In this document: piece by piece, positions 7,695 through 16,368 of the stretch
Position numbering within the stretch: the stretch's first letter is position 1
Layout of the letters: each line of letters opens with the position of its first letter
Origin: Sphingomonas sp. Leaf242
GTDB lineage: Bacteria > Pseudomonadota > Alphaproteobacteria > Sphingomonadales > Sphingomonadaceae
Assembly: GCF_001422045.1 (NCBI RefSeq)
Contig: NZ_LMLW01000003.1
Location: forward strand, 1 to 34,129
Length of the DNA: 34,129 nucleotides
Direction of reading: 5' to 3'
Program-made: the position numbers and the translations under genes
The notes under the pieces: generated by a model
The model's input: the letters and a program-made list of their open reading frames with translations, nothing else
Told to the model about the DNA's origin: nothing
Database searches by the model: none

Positions 7695-8925
7695 TCTTCT
7701 CGAATGGCTGGACGAGCATGGCGGGCCAGGTTTCACATGGTACGTGAAGCGGCTGTCGGGAAACGACACGCTGGCGAACGGGAGTCATCAGGCCGGACCC
7801 TATATTCCACGTCAGATCCTGTTCCGGGTGCTGCCTGCCCTCAACCGGCAGGACGTGAAGAACCCGGACGTGTGGTTCAATCTTTACGTGGATTCCCATG
7901 CCGATCACCGGCAGGTCCGGGCGGTCTGGTACAACAACCACTATCACGACACGACAGCGAAGCGCGGCCGTGACGAGACGCGGGTGACAAACTTCGGGGG
8001 CGGCGCTTCCGCACTCCTCGATCCGGAAAGCACCGGTGCCCTGACGGTGTTCGCGTTTGCCGCGGCCGATCCGGCAGCGGTGCCCGAATGCCATGTCTGG
8101 GTATGCCGGCATGAAACCGAAGAGGATCTGGTCGAGGATCGCGTCGGGCCGGTCGAACCCGGCAAGTGGTTGCTGTGGCCCCCGGCGCAGGGTGGCCTGT
8201 TCCCGGCCGATGCCCGGCCCGTCGTGCGGACGAGCTGCTGGCTGGGTGATGACGAGATACCCGATGCGTGGCGGCTGAAGTTCCCCACGGGTGCCGATAT
8301 CATCCGCAAGGCGGTCGAGCTGCGCGACGACAGCAGCCTCGATCCCGATCGCCGGCTGATCCGCCGCCGGGAATGCGAGTATGAGATATTCCGCAGCGTG
8401 GAGCAGGCGATCGAGCTGCCGCACATCATGGCGGGTTTCACGAATATCGACGGCTTCATCGCCCGCGCGCAGACCATCCTCCAGCGTCGCAAGGCCAGGT
8501 CCGGGCATTCGCTGGAGCTGCACGCCCGCGCGATCTTCCTCGAGGAGCGGCTGGTCGAGGGCACCCACTTCGTGCACCAGCCGGTTTCCGAGGACGGGAA
8601 GACGCCCGACTTCCTGTTCCCGTCTGTCGCTTCCTACCGTGATCCCGCCTTCCCGGCCGACCGGTTGCGGATGCTGGCGGTGAAGACGACGTGCCGCGAC
8701 CGCTGGCGGCAAATCCTGAATGAGGCCGATCGCATCCCGATGAAGCACCTGCTGACGTTGCAGGAAGGCGTGTCAGAAACGCAGTTTCGCGAGATGACGA
8801 ATGCAGGCGTGCAGCTTGTGGTGCCGGCCGGACTGGCCGATGCGTTTCCCAAGGATGTGCGCCCTCACCTCCAGTCGTTGGAAAGTTTCATCGGTGACGT
8901 CCGCCTCCTCGGGATCGGCGTCTGA
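7681..8925 (+). CDS. EcoRII-type type II restriction endonuclease
   Basis: A 414-residue two-domain protein matching EcoRII in plan. An N-terminal effector domain is followed by a C-terminal PD-(D/E)XK catalytic domain with SGHSLELHARAIFLEERL, PDFLFPS near 309 and AVKTTCRDRWRQILNEAD near 334-350. EcoRII cuts before CCWGG and needs two copies of the site, one acting as an allosteric effector through the N-terminal domain. The gene overlaps vsr by 14 bases. The GTG at 7681 was preferred to GTG 7660 because AGGGGGA lies six bases upstream. It ends six bases before the convergent HNH gene's stop. Confidence 0.92.
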   Translation: MPVGDLLEWLDEHGGPGFTWYVKRLSGNDTLANGSHQAGPYIPRQILFRVLPALNRQDVKNPDVWFNLYVDSHADHRQVRAVWYNNHYHDTTAKRGRDETRVTNFGGGASALLDPESTGALTVFAFAAADPAAVPECHVWVCRHETEEDLVEDRVGPVEPGKWLLWPPAQGGLFPADARPVVRTSCWLGDDEIPDAWRLKFPTGADIIRKAVELRDDSSLDPDRRLIRRRECEYEIFRSVEQAIELPHIMAGFTNIDGFIARAQTILQRRKARSGHSLELHARAIFLEERLVEGTHFVHQPVSEDGKTPDFLFPSVASYRDPAFPADRLRMLAVKTTCRDRWRQILNEADRIPMKHLLTLQEGVSETQFREMTNAGVQLVVPAGLADAFPKDVRPHLQSLESFIGDVRLLGIGV

Positions 8926-8931
8926 TCCTGC

Positions 8932-9690
8932 CTATTGACTGAACGCGCGTGGGTAGAGGCTGGAAACTGCCTCCTGCCGCGCCGACTTGGCCGAGTTACA
9001 CGGCTCGCAGAGCAGCTGAAGGTTCGTTACGTCATTCGGCCCGAACCGCGCCAGCGGCACTATGTGGTCGTATCGTTCTGTCTCCAGCCGGTTGATAACG
9101 GCAGCGAGGCTCCGCTTGCATGAGCGGCACTCACCATGATCCCGGTGAAACACTGCCCGGCGCGCCCAGACGGGAATGTTCACGCGCCGCAGGGTGCCGG
9201 TCGAGGTCCGGTGATCCTCTCCAAAGCCGGATTGCTCAATGTATCCGGCACAAAGAGCATTGAACCTTTGCAGGAAAATGAGATCCGCGAACAGGATGTG
9301 GAAGACCTCGTCGGACAGCTCATCTATAGCTCGATAGAATCTTTCGCTCTCGTTCGCGAACGTCCAGAAAGATTCCTCATCGGCAAGCACGTCATCATCA
9401 AACGCTACATCGAAGATTTCAAAGAACCGCCGTATCAATACGGCCTCTCCGATGTCGCTGTCGATCTCATCCGTGACGACATCAAGAGCAATATCGTGGA
9501 TGAGCGAATGCAGGTTGGTGTATCGCTGGAACGGCCTCATCAGGCTCTCGGCGCGCATGTCTCCCAGAATGTCCTCGATGCCGCGCGCGTAGAGCATCGG
9601 AGATGAGACGATATTGAATACGGCATTCGCGACGTAATAAACGCTGAACCCGCGTGCCCTGAAATAATCGCTCTCGCGCGGTGACCGCAT
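8932..9690 (-). CDS. HNH endonuclease, candidate effector of the kinase/receiver operon
   Basis: About 252 residues. The N-terminal 170 residues are a helical region of unknown fold. The C-terminus is an HNH nuclease (about 175-245) with zinc-binding CRSCKR, the catalytic His in YDHIVPLARFG, and NLQLLCEPCNSAK. Frame 3 stays open upstream into the receiver gene, but that part is its shadow. ATG 9690, with GGGA eight bases before it, is the most likely start. It is the last gene of a minus-strand operon below a receiver protein and a sensor kinase-like protein. Position suggests that a phosphorelay controls this nuclease, which is inference. Confidence 0.78.
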   Translation of the reverse strand: MRSPRESDYFRARGFSVYYVANAVFNIVSSPMLYARGIEDILGDMRAESLMRPFQRYTNLHSLIHDIALDVVTDEIDSDIGEAVLIRRFFEIFDVAFDDDVLADEESFWTFANESERFYRAIDELSDEVFHILFADLIFLQRFNALCAGYIEQSGFGEDHRTSTGTLRRVNIPVWARRAVFHRDHGECRSCKRSLAAVINRLETERYDHIVPLARFGPNDVTNLQLLCEPCNSAKSARQEAVSSLYPRAFSQ

Positions 9691-9728
9691 ATACAAAGTC
9701 CCGTTTGGCCGTCCAGCCGACCACCCGA

Positions 9729-10823
9729 CTACATAAAGTGCTTCACGTCGATGTTCGGCTGACCCGTCCGGCTGATATAGGCACCAAATCGCTGGGTCAG
9801 GTTGCCTAGGAACGGCGCTGATACCGATGCCTTGCGATTGCCGAGGCTCGCGGTCACCTCGGCCAGCGGCTTCGTCATCAGCTTCGTGAACTGCACCATA
9901 AGCGGCTGGTTCCCGCCGGGAAGGGCCGGCAGGAAGTGGCACGCTGGCTCCTTCTGGTTGATGAGATTGCGGAAATAGCTGCTCCGCTTGTCGACCTGTT
10001 CCGGCGTTGCTTCGCGCAGCTTTGCGACGTTGGCATCCCACTCGGAGAGGCAGTCGGGATCACAGAAGGCGAGCAGCACGTTTTTCGTTTTGCCGGTCGC
10101 CATGTCGCACTGGGGTGTCAAAACAACCCAGTGGCCGCCCTCCAGCTCGAAAATGTCACCGGTCTGGGCGCGTTCGGGTTCGAGGGATGGGCTGATATAG
10201 CACTCGAACGGGTGCCACCCGCCTCCCTGCTCCAGACCAAGCAACTCGCCCATGAGGTTGACGTACTGGCGTGTGACGATCCGGACGAGCTTGCCGCCAT
10301 CGTCGCCTGCGGCGGCGGATATCGTACCCCATTGCGGCCACATGCGCCTGACGAACACGTCTGCGGCGAGACCCTGCATGTGCTTCCTGGCGGCAGCCAG
10401 CGCCTCCATCATGTCCCACAGGCCCGCGAACCAAGCGATTGCATTGGCATAGGAATCGCCATCGCCCTTGTCGAAGATGCGGACCGTATCGGATTCATCC
10501 AACTCGTCGGCCAGATCGTCACGCAGGCCCGTGATGATACCGACCGGAATGCCGTTCTCGTGCAGGCCGATCCGGGCCAGCTCGTTGCCGGACGGCTTCT
10601 CGCGCGGTCCACCATCCGGGTCGGGCAGGCGGAGATCGAACAGCGCACAATCGAACCTGTAATTCGCCAGCGCCTCCTTCGCTGAGGGAAAGTCGTCGCA
10701 GGTCTGGACGATGAACCTGCGCCCCTCCGCTTCGTGTTCGTGATTCCAGTCATCGACGACCGTCCTGAACAGATCCCGTTGCTGCGGCTTGTCCTCGACG
10801 AACAGGACTCGCTTATCTCCCAC
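9729..10823 (-). CDS. Receiver-domain protein with large unknown C-terminal domain
   Basis: A 364-residue protein. Residues 1-125 form a response-regulator receiver domain: acidic pair Glu10/Asp11, phosphoacceptor Asp63 in ALFDLRLPDP, Thr98 in IITGL and Lys119 in IFDKGDGD, so all the residues for phosphotransfer are present. The remaining 240 residues have no HTH or other recognised output domain. They contain an EGGHWVVLTPQCDM segment and a QPLMVQFTKLMTKPL helix. The gene overlaps the kinase-like gene by 11 bases and is followed by the HNH gene, so it is the natural link between sensor and nuclease. A direct DNA-binding role seems unlikely. Confidence 0.82.
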   Translation of the reverse strand: MGDKRVLFVEDKPQQRDLFRTVVDDWNHEHEAEGRRFIVQTCDDFPSAKEALANYRFDCALFDLRLPDPDGGPREKPSGNELARIGLHENGIPVGIITGLRDDLADELDESDTVRIFDKGDGDSYANAIAWFAGLWDMMEALAAARKHMQGLAADVFVRRMWPQWGTISAAAGDDGGKLVRIVTRQYVNLMGELLGLEQGGGWHPFECYISPSLEPERAQTGDIFELEGGHWVVLTPQCDMATGKTKNVLLAFCDPDCLSEWDANVAKLREATPEQVDKRSSYFRNLINQKEPACHFLPALPGGNQPLMVQFTKLMTKPLAEVTASLGNRKASVSAPFLGNLTQRFGAYISRTGQPNIDVKHFM

Positions 10824-13494
10824 CCTGCTTCTCCCTGTACGCCGGGAAGCGGATCACGAACCGCGCTCCTCCCGTGAATTCGCGATCATAGCCCAGCGAG
10901 GCGTCGGAGCGTGCCAGTGCCTCGCGCGCAATGTTAAGACCCCAGCCGGTGCCCTCGTCCTTGAGCGTGAAGCCCACCTCGAAAATCTGGTCGATGAACT
11001 CGTCAGGCACGCCGGGGCCGTTGTCCTCGATCAGCACGAGAAGATCGTCACCGGCCTTGGCCATCGAGATTGTGATGGCCGGCTGTGCGGTACGGGTCTG
11101 TTCCAGCCAGTGAACGGCATTGCCGACCAGATTGACGATGGCGGTGCTGAGATCCCCTTTGTACCCGATGGCCTCACTGACCTTCTCCGGGTTGAGGAAC
11201 GTCACGGGAATGTTGTGGCTGTCGAAGACCGCCGCGGCGTCTCTGACGACGTTTACCGGATTGAAGATAGACGGCGGAGGGCGCTTGCCGCCGGACAGGG
11301 GGCGCAGGCTCGCGATCAGGCCACGCAGCTTTTCCCCGCTCTCCGCGACAAGACCCAGCTTATCGGGATATTGCCTCTTTATGTCGTCCGATCGCGGGCC
11401 GTTGGTGAACAGCGCGCTGTAGCTGCGAACGAGCCATGCGCCCGTCTGGGCGACATAGTTGGCGTGAGGACCGCCTTCGTGCAGTACTTCGCCGATGATC
11501 GCGCCGAGCGACGATTTGGCTTCGAGCACACGCTGGCGTTCCTCTATCTGGGCGATCCTGTCGCGGAGTGACGCTTCCTGCTCGTCGATCACCGCCAGCG
11601 CGTGTTCGCGCTCCCCTTCGGGCAAGCCCTTTACCAGCGCGCGTATCTTGTTGAGTTCGCCGAGCTTCCGGATTTCCTCGAACGACGTCGTGTTGCGGCG
11701 GGCGATGCCGGCATCTTCGCGGAACCGCTGCCGCCGTGGCTCGACCACCTGCGCCAGAAGTTCGCGGATAAGGCGCGCAAGGCGTACGAAAGCAGCGTTC
11801 TGCTCGAAGCCCTCTCGGCTGCTCTTCTCGATCAGCGAGGACGTTTCCTGCGTCTCGACGCTGAGATATCCGGCGATCTGGTTCTGGCCGATCCGCAGCG
11901 ATGGATCCTGGACCCTTCGGGTATCAAGGGTCAGCCAGTCGTTGGCAGCATCGCCGTAGGGCCGGATACGAAAGCCGTCCCGATAGATGGCGATCCCGGC
12001 GACCTCGTCCAGAATCTGCCGGGCCTGCTTGGCCGTGACGTCCCCCATGCCCGCCTTCTGCATGGTCGCCTTGATGATATCGGTTTCGCGATCGAAAACG
12101 TAGAAGCGGACATCGACCTGCCCGCAGCTTTCCTCGTCCTGCCTGAGCGGCACCTGTAGCCGTATCGCCTCCGGCCCCTGATTGGCCCGCTTGATCTGCA
12201 TCGTGCCGTGGAACGTGCCGGCATCGTCGAAATGGCCGTCGACTTCGTAGTCACACGCGGTCAGCAGGGGGAAGGGTATGACCTCAAACACGGACAGAGG
12301 ATCGTCCGATGGGACTTCGGCCGTCCCCATCAGGGCCAGCCCGTCAAAACCGCAGGTGGCGTCGGTACAATCGGAGATGTCGAGATAAATCCTGAATCCC
12401 TCGTCCTCACCAGCGGTGTGAATCGGCGAGATGAGCTTTCGCAATTCCAGCAACAGCCGCGACATTTTCGCAGCGGACCACGCCTCGTTTAACCCCACGA
12501 TCTCGATGGTCGTACCTGTTGCCCCGGTCGTTGGCTGGGACAGGAAATCGATCCGGATATCGGACAGGTAGGTGTCCCCGTTGAAGACCGACCAGTCGAT
12601 GCGTGGGATCAGCACCTCGATCCGTTCGCCGGCCCGTTCGCTGATCGTCGTCAGCTCCATAATCCGGCCCAGCTTGGCGGCGGCGAAGCGACCGATACCC
12701 TTTGAGCCGAGCATGACCCTGTTTTTCCGGGGCGATCGGCGATTGGCCGTTTTCGAGGAGGTTGCGGGTTCCATCCATTTGTCTTGGATGTCAGAAACCG
12801 TCATGCCGTGCCCGTCATCCGTCACGGTGATGCGACCGGCACCAGGTTGCAGCGGCGGGATGAACTTCACGACGACCCGGGAGGCGTCGGCGTCATAGGC
12901 ATTCTTGACCAGTTCGATCACGGCAGCTTCGGGACCGCTGATAAGCTGGTCGCCTATCGTCCGGATTATGCGCGCGCGCGGACGAAACTGAATGCTCTGG
13001 TCGGAAGCGGGCATTTGATTGGAAGCGGGCGCCGGACTGGACGGGACCGCGATGGCTTGGTCGGTAGGGCTCCTGCCGGCCACTGCAACCTGATCGGGCG
13101 CCACCTCGCTCGCTTTGGCAACATAAACCCGCGAGCCTATATTACCGATGACCAGCTCATCGCCTTCATCGGACCACGACACAATGCCGCGACCCATCCT
13201 TATTTCAGGATCACGGCCAGAACCCTCTCGTCGCGAACCATAATAAGATGTGGCAAGAGGAAGATGCTCTTCTCCCAGCACTTCCAGCCCAATGAGATTA
13301 TGATCTTCTGCGTTTCCCGGAAGGTGTCCTGCCGCCGCCAGCGCTGCCTGTTGCTCTTTCGTGGGCAGATAGGCGCCCTTTGACCTGTCGGTCGCCGTAA
13401 CGCGCTTCAGGCCGTAATTGTCAAAAATATCCGACCAGTCATTTGCCATCAGTGGCTTTTGCCCATTCATAACCTGCGCCCGGCTCAGGCGCAT
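10813..13494 (-). CDS. Double-GHKL sensor kinase-like ATPase
   Basis: An 893-residue protein with two separate GHKL ATPase modules. The first (about 175-400) resembles MutL/Hsp90-type ATPases: N box AAVIELVKNAYDADAS, VTDDGHGM, and GSKGIGRFAAAKLG. A linker and coiled coil (about 590-655) follow, then a histidine-kinase-like end with a candidate phosphoacceptor His in IIGEVLHEGGP, an N box VNLVGNAVHWLEQ, IEDNGPGVP and GTGWGLN (about 848-854). No membrane span is seen, so it is cytoplasmic. The N-terminal 150 residues are unrecognised. With the receiver and HNH genes below, it looks like the sensor of a phosphorelay-controlled defence system. In-frame ATGs at 13470 and 13449 are alternative starts. 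Confidence 0.85.
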   Translation of the reverse strand: MRLSRAQVMNGQKPLMANDWSDIFDNYGLKRVTATDRSKGAYLPTKEQQAALAAAGHLPGNAEDHNLIGLEVLGEEHLPLATSYYGSRREGSGRDPEIRMGRGIVSWSDEGDELVIGNIGSRVYVAKASEVAPDQVAVAGRSPTDQAIAVPSSPAPASNQMPASDQSIQFRPRARIIRTIGDQLISGPEAAVIELVKNAYDADASRVVVKFIPPLQPGAGRITVTDDGHGMTVSDIQDKWMEPATSSKTANRRSPRKNRVMLGSKGIGRFAAAKLGRIMELTTISERAGERIEVLIPRIDWSVFNGDTYLSDIRIDFLSQPTTGATGTTIEIVGLNEAWSAAKMSRLLLELRKLISPIHTAGEDEGFRIYLDISDCTDATCGFDGLALMGTAEVPSDDPLSVFEVIPFPLLTACDYEVDGHFDDAGTFHGTMQIKRANQGPEAIRLQVPLRQDEESCGQVDVRFYVFDRETDIIKATMQKAGMGDVTAKQARQILDEVAGIAIYRDGFRIRPYGDAANDWLTLDTRRVQDPSLRIGQNQIAGYLSVETQETSSLIEKSSREGFEQNAAFVRLARLIRELLAQVVEPRRQRFREDAGIARRNTTSFEEIRKLGELNKIRALVKGLPEGEREHALAVIDEQEASLRDRIAQIEERQRVLEAKSSLGAIIGEVLHEGGPHANYVAQTGAWLVRSYSALFTNGPRSDDIKRQYPDKLGLVAESGEKLRGLIASLRPLSGGKRPPPSIFNPVNVVRDAAAVFDSHNIPVTFLNPEKVSEAIGYKGDLSTAIVNLVGNAVHWLEQTRTAQPAITISMAKAGDDLLVLIEDNGPGVPDEFIDQIFEVGFTLKDEGTGWGLNIAREALARSDASLGYDREFTGGARFVIRFPAYREKQGGR

Positions 13495-13553
13495 CGCAGT
13501 CTGACCCCGCCCCCTCCACTTGCCAAGGGTTGAATGCCGCGGTTGCGGGGTCG

Positions 13554-13811
13554 TTATCGTTCGTAGCTGGCGCGAAGGGTAGACATGCGGGTTCGTCCAT
13601 GTGGAACGGCACCGTTGCCATCGACCACCACCACTTCCAGATCGTCAGTCAGGCCATACACCCTACCGCGTAGCCACTCTGTGACCGACATCGTTCCTGG
13701 CGCCGCTCTTTGATAGTTATACGAACCCAGATCGTTACCAGAGGGGGTCCTGATTACGATCCTGACCTCCTCTTTCTCATAGATACGGTGTTCCAATTCC
13801 CATACCGTCAT
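13554..13811 (-). CDS. Small protein of unknown function upstream of the kinase operon
   Basis: An 85-residue soluble protein beginning MTVWELEHRIYEKEEVRIVIR. The start at 13811 has a strong GGAGG five bases upstream, although the frame is open further. It has a predicted beta-rich N-terminal half and a RGRVYGLTDDLEVVVVDGNG segment. No domain was recognised. It lies about 60 bases before the sensor kinase-like gene on the same strand and may be the first gene of that operon. Confidence 0.65.
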   Translation of the reverse strand: MTVWELEHRIYEKEEVRIVIRTPSGNDLGSYNYQRAAPGTMSVTEWLRGRVYGLTDDLEVVVVDGNGAVPHGRTRMSTLRASYER

Positions 13812-13915
13812 AATCGCCTCCAACCCACTAGAGAGAGGTTGATGGCATACTAATATAGATCTTAATAGGCCCTTATTATGGCATTGCTGGCTTGAAGAGG
13901 CCTTCGCGTTGCGTA

Positions 13916-14479
13916 TCAAAAATTAGCGGAGGTGCCCGAAAGCACCCGATAGAGGGTGGCATGGTGGCACTTGAGCAGCTTGGCGGCTTCCCGGACGGAC
14001 GTGCCCTCCCCGACCAAGCGATGCCCAAGCGCGATCTGATCGGGGGTGAGTTTCGGGGGGCGGCCGAAGCGGACCCCCCTTGCCTTTGCGGCTACCCGGC
14101 CGCTGCTGGTGCGCTGTTGGATCAGCTCGCGCTCGAACTCGGCGATGCCGGCGAATACCGTCAGTACCATACGGCCGGCGGGCGAGGTCGTGTCCGCCCA
14201 AGGCTCGGCCAATGACCGGAGGCCTGCCCCGACCTCCTTCAGCCTCTCGGCGATATCGAGAAGATCCCTTGTCGATCGTGCGAGCCGATCGAGCCGCGTC
14301 ACCACGATCGTGTCCTCCTCGCGAAGCTGCTCGATCATCTTCCCCAACTCGGGCCGGTCGCGCTTCGCGCCTGACACTTTCTCCTCGAACGTGCGGCGGC
14401 AGCCGGCGTCCTTTAGCGCTGCGCGTTGCAGCCGCAGATCCTGATCGTCGGTTGAGACGCGCGCATAGCCAATAAGCAT
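13916..14479 (-). CDS. Serine resolvase/invertase (Tn3-resolvase type)
   Basis: About 187 residues. The N-terminal catalytic domain begins MLIGYARVSTDDQDLRLQRAAL with the nucleophilic Ser in YARVSTDDQ. It is followed by KRDRPEL, VVTRLDRLARSTRDLL, AGRMVLTVFAGIAEFERELI and a C-terminal helix-turn-helix (SVREAAKLLKCHHATLYRVL). Such resolvases recombine directly repeated res sites, reducing cointegrates or plasmid dimers. The res-like dyads start right at its start codon and a similar site lies at 15847. No transposase gene accompanies it, so it is either a transposon remnant or a dimer-resolution gene. Confidence 0.92.
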   Translation of the reverse strand: MLIGYARVSTDDQDLRLQRAALKDAGCRRTFEEKVSGAKRDRPELGKMIEQLREEDTIVVTRLDRLARSTRDLLDIAERLKEVGAGLRSLAEPWADTTSPAGRMVLTVFAGIAEFERELIQQRTSSGRVAAKARGVRFGRPPKLTPDQIALGHRLVGEGTSVREAAKLLKCHHATLYRVLSGTSANF

Positions 14480-14591
14480 GTCGCAAATGTGCATCGAAAG
14501 GCCGGTCTTTAGCAACCGACTTTCGCGACACTGCCAGCCTTGGAGAACCATCGCTCACCTGACTGTCGCAAAACTTAGCATTTACGCGACA
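14479..14591. other. res recombination region of the resolvase
   Basis: Two dyads share TGTCGC / GCGACA ends. One is 28 bp (14564-14591), the canonical length of a Tn3-family crossover site I with a central TTAGCA. The other spans 14479-14530, which would fit the accessory resolvase-binding sites. The region abuts the resolvase start, as in Tn3-family res regions. Subsite assignment was made by eye. Confidence 0.65.
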
Positions 14592-14792
14592 CGTCTGTGC
14601 TGAGTACCCCGGAGTGACCGACATTTGGCTTTGGCAAATGTGGGGTCTAGCTTCGTTCAATGCCGCGAAGTTTTGCTAATGCGTCTGCGCTCCACTGCAC
14701 GTCTCGCGACCATTCTCTCTCGGCGATCTGGTGGCGTTCCATACTCGAAAGCACGAATAGGCCAGCGGCTTGCAGAATATAAAGTAGGGGGC

Positions 14793-15049
14793 GGGAAAAC
14801 CCTAACCTCCCTGACATCGGCGGATTTCTGCGGTTTATGGCCCAACCTTTTCCCTAACATTACTATAATCAGATTATAACCAATGACCCTGATAATCCCG
14901 GCTTGAAAAATCGTTTGTTTTCAATGGGATTAGGTTTTCGGCTTGAAAAGGTTAGGCCTGGTGAGGGTCGGAACCTAATCAATATATCTCGCTATCGCAG
15001 GCGCTTAGGCGGCAGACGCCGGTCAGGTTAGGGAGATTAGGGTTTTCCC
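14793..15049. repeat. Nested inverted-repeat element, possibly MITE-like
   Basis: The outer ends match as inverted repeats: GGGAAAACCCTAACCTCCCT at 14793 pairs, with a short gap, with AGGGAGATTAGGGTTTTCCC ending at 15049. An inner pair (GGCCCAACCTTTTC near 14837 and GAAAAGGTTAGGCC near 14945) also matches inversely, and CGGCTTGAAAA occurs twice in direct orientation around 14899 and 14939. The centre is AT-rich and no gene was seen. It could be a non-autonomous mobile element or a structured regulatory or replication site. Confidence 0.5.
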
Positions 15050-16047
15050 GTGTGGTAGGATGGCCTGACGGGAGAGCGCGGTCGCCCAACGCGACAGATG
15101 CGGTCAATTCCGGCGCGACCTCATGACATCAAAGGCGGCGGCGACGGCACGTCGGCGCGATGTCGAATATCTGCATGTAGGTGCAGCAATCTGCATCCAT
15201 CCGAGGCGCTCGAGAACGCTCACAAGGGCTAGGTTTTTGCCGGGCTGCAGGAGATCCGCGAACTGCATCCAAAGCCACCTAAAAAGCTCGCGGGCGAGGC
15301 GGGGGTTCTTGCGCGGTATTTGGGGTAACGAGACGAAAGAGCCACGATGCGGGCTACGACGGGTCGGCCGGGGTGAGGGGATCGATCCGACACGCGGGGC
15401 CGGGGTGCCAGTGCGGCTGGGGTCCCGGGGCCTTGCCCAAACGCCCCTCGACCGCCACTCCCCACAGGCTGCACCCGGCACCCCCGGAAGTGCACCAAAC
15501 TGCACCCACGCCTCGCCGGCTCTAAACGCCGCGCGGCCTAGGACATGGGCCGGCTTCCGGCCGGTCTGGGATTGCACCTTTTGCGACACAGAAAGTACGC
15601 GGGCGAGGCGGGAGGAAAAGCGTGTTTCTTGGGGGTGGCAAGTTCCGGGGGGCGGCAGGCGCCGAGCGCTTGAATGTCGACGACTGGAGATCCAATGGGC
15701 ACAGCTAACTGCGTCGTTTCTGAAAGCGGCCATTCCGCTGTCCACCAACCCGGCCATTCCCGAAACTCGATCGTTTTCGAGAAAGCATCTAGCGGGTAGC
15801 TCGCCAGGAAAAGCCCCTTGCAGTACACGACTTGGCACCATGCCAGTGTCGCAAAAGTGGCAACATTCGAGACGTCTGAAACTTAGCATTTCCGCGACAA
15901 GCCCACGTCAGCCTTCGCCCACAAAGGAACGTTCGACTCCAGTGGGTGCACGGCCCCTGTATCGACGTGGACGAAACTATCGTGCGGGTATAGGCGACGT
16001 GGGCCCGCTGGGAATCGGGGGATTATAATGCATGGCATGAGGGCGGC
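15050..16047. other. Gene-poor stretch between the repeat element and the 95-residue paralogue
   Basis: About 1 kb with long open frames on both strands (15104-15889 minus, 15123-16028 plus). Their products are low-complexity, rich in Arg, Pro and Gly, and show no recognisable domain, so they are probably not genes. The stretch carries a 15-bp exact direct repeat (CGCGGGCGAGGCGGG at 15289 and 15598), several TGCAYCC motifs and a res-like site at 15847. It may be decayed transposon sequence. Confidence 0.45.
15847..15899. repeat. Second res-like site
   Basis: A 53-bp segment bounded by TGTCGC and GCGACA. Its right part, GAAACTTAGCATTTCCGCGACA, is nearly identical to the 28-bp dyad at 14564-14591. 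It could be a partner site for the resolvase, so the 1.3-kb interval between the sites would be a potential resolution substrate, or it could mark the far end of a decayed element. Confidence 0.5.
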
Positions 16048-16338
16048 GTGACGGAGCTGACACGCGAACTTGAGACGGTGCTGGCGGCTGTCCGGGCTGG
16101 CCATGACGTAGTGCCGTTCATGGGTCGGCTGCTTTCGTCCGCAGAGACGCGTCTTGCCCCCCTCCCCGACGATATGATGATTCTGCTTTCCGCATCACCG
16201 GACTTCCAGCCGCTCGATCCGGGGGCAAGCCCGACGTGGTTTCAGGTTGCGGCCGAAGAGGATCGCAGCGCCGAGCTGGTAGTGTACCGCGCGCGGACGG
16301 ACGATCGGCACTACGTCGTCGCGCCATCGTCCCCTTAA
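16048..16338 (+). CDS. Small conserved protein of unknown function (paralogue of 4960)
   Basis: A 96-residue protein related over its whole length to the product at 4960: GHDVVPFMGRL near residue 19, PDFQPLDPG in the middle and AELVVYRARTDDRHYVV near the end. The GTG at 16048 is preceded by AGGG. Two upstream ATGs (16032, 16037) run straight into stops. It lies just ahead of a nuclease-like gene. No known domain was recognised. Confidence 0.7.
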   Translation: MTELTRELETVLAAVRAGHDVVPFMGRLLSSAETRLAPLPDDMMILLSASPDFQPLDPGASPTWFQVAAEEDRSAELVVYRARTDDRHYVVAPSSP

Positions 16339-16368
16339 CTGCGGCGAGGTCGTTCGCTAACGTCCGGC

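Noticed and set aside
7666..8748. 360-codon minus-strand open frame
   Set aside because: Antisense to the EcoRII gene, which has clear catalytic motifs.
13439..13621. 60-codon minus-strand frame between the 85-residue gene and the kinase-like gene
   Set aside because: Overlaps both neighbours, has only a weak ribosome site and no family match. It could be real but is not supported.
15104..16028. Two overlapping long frames on opposite strands
   Set aside because: Both products are low-complexity and lack ribosome sites or known domains. Treated as a gene-poor stretch.
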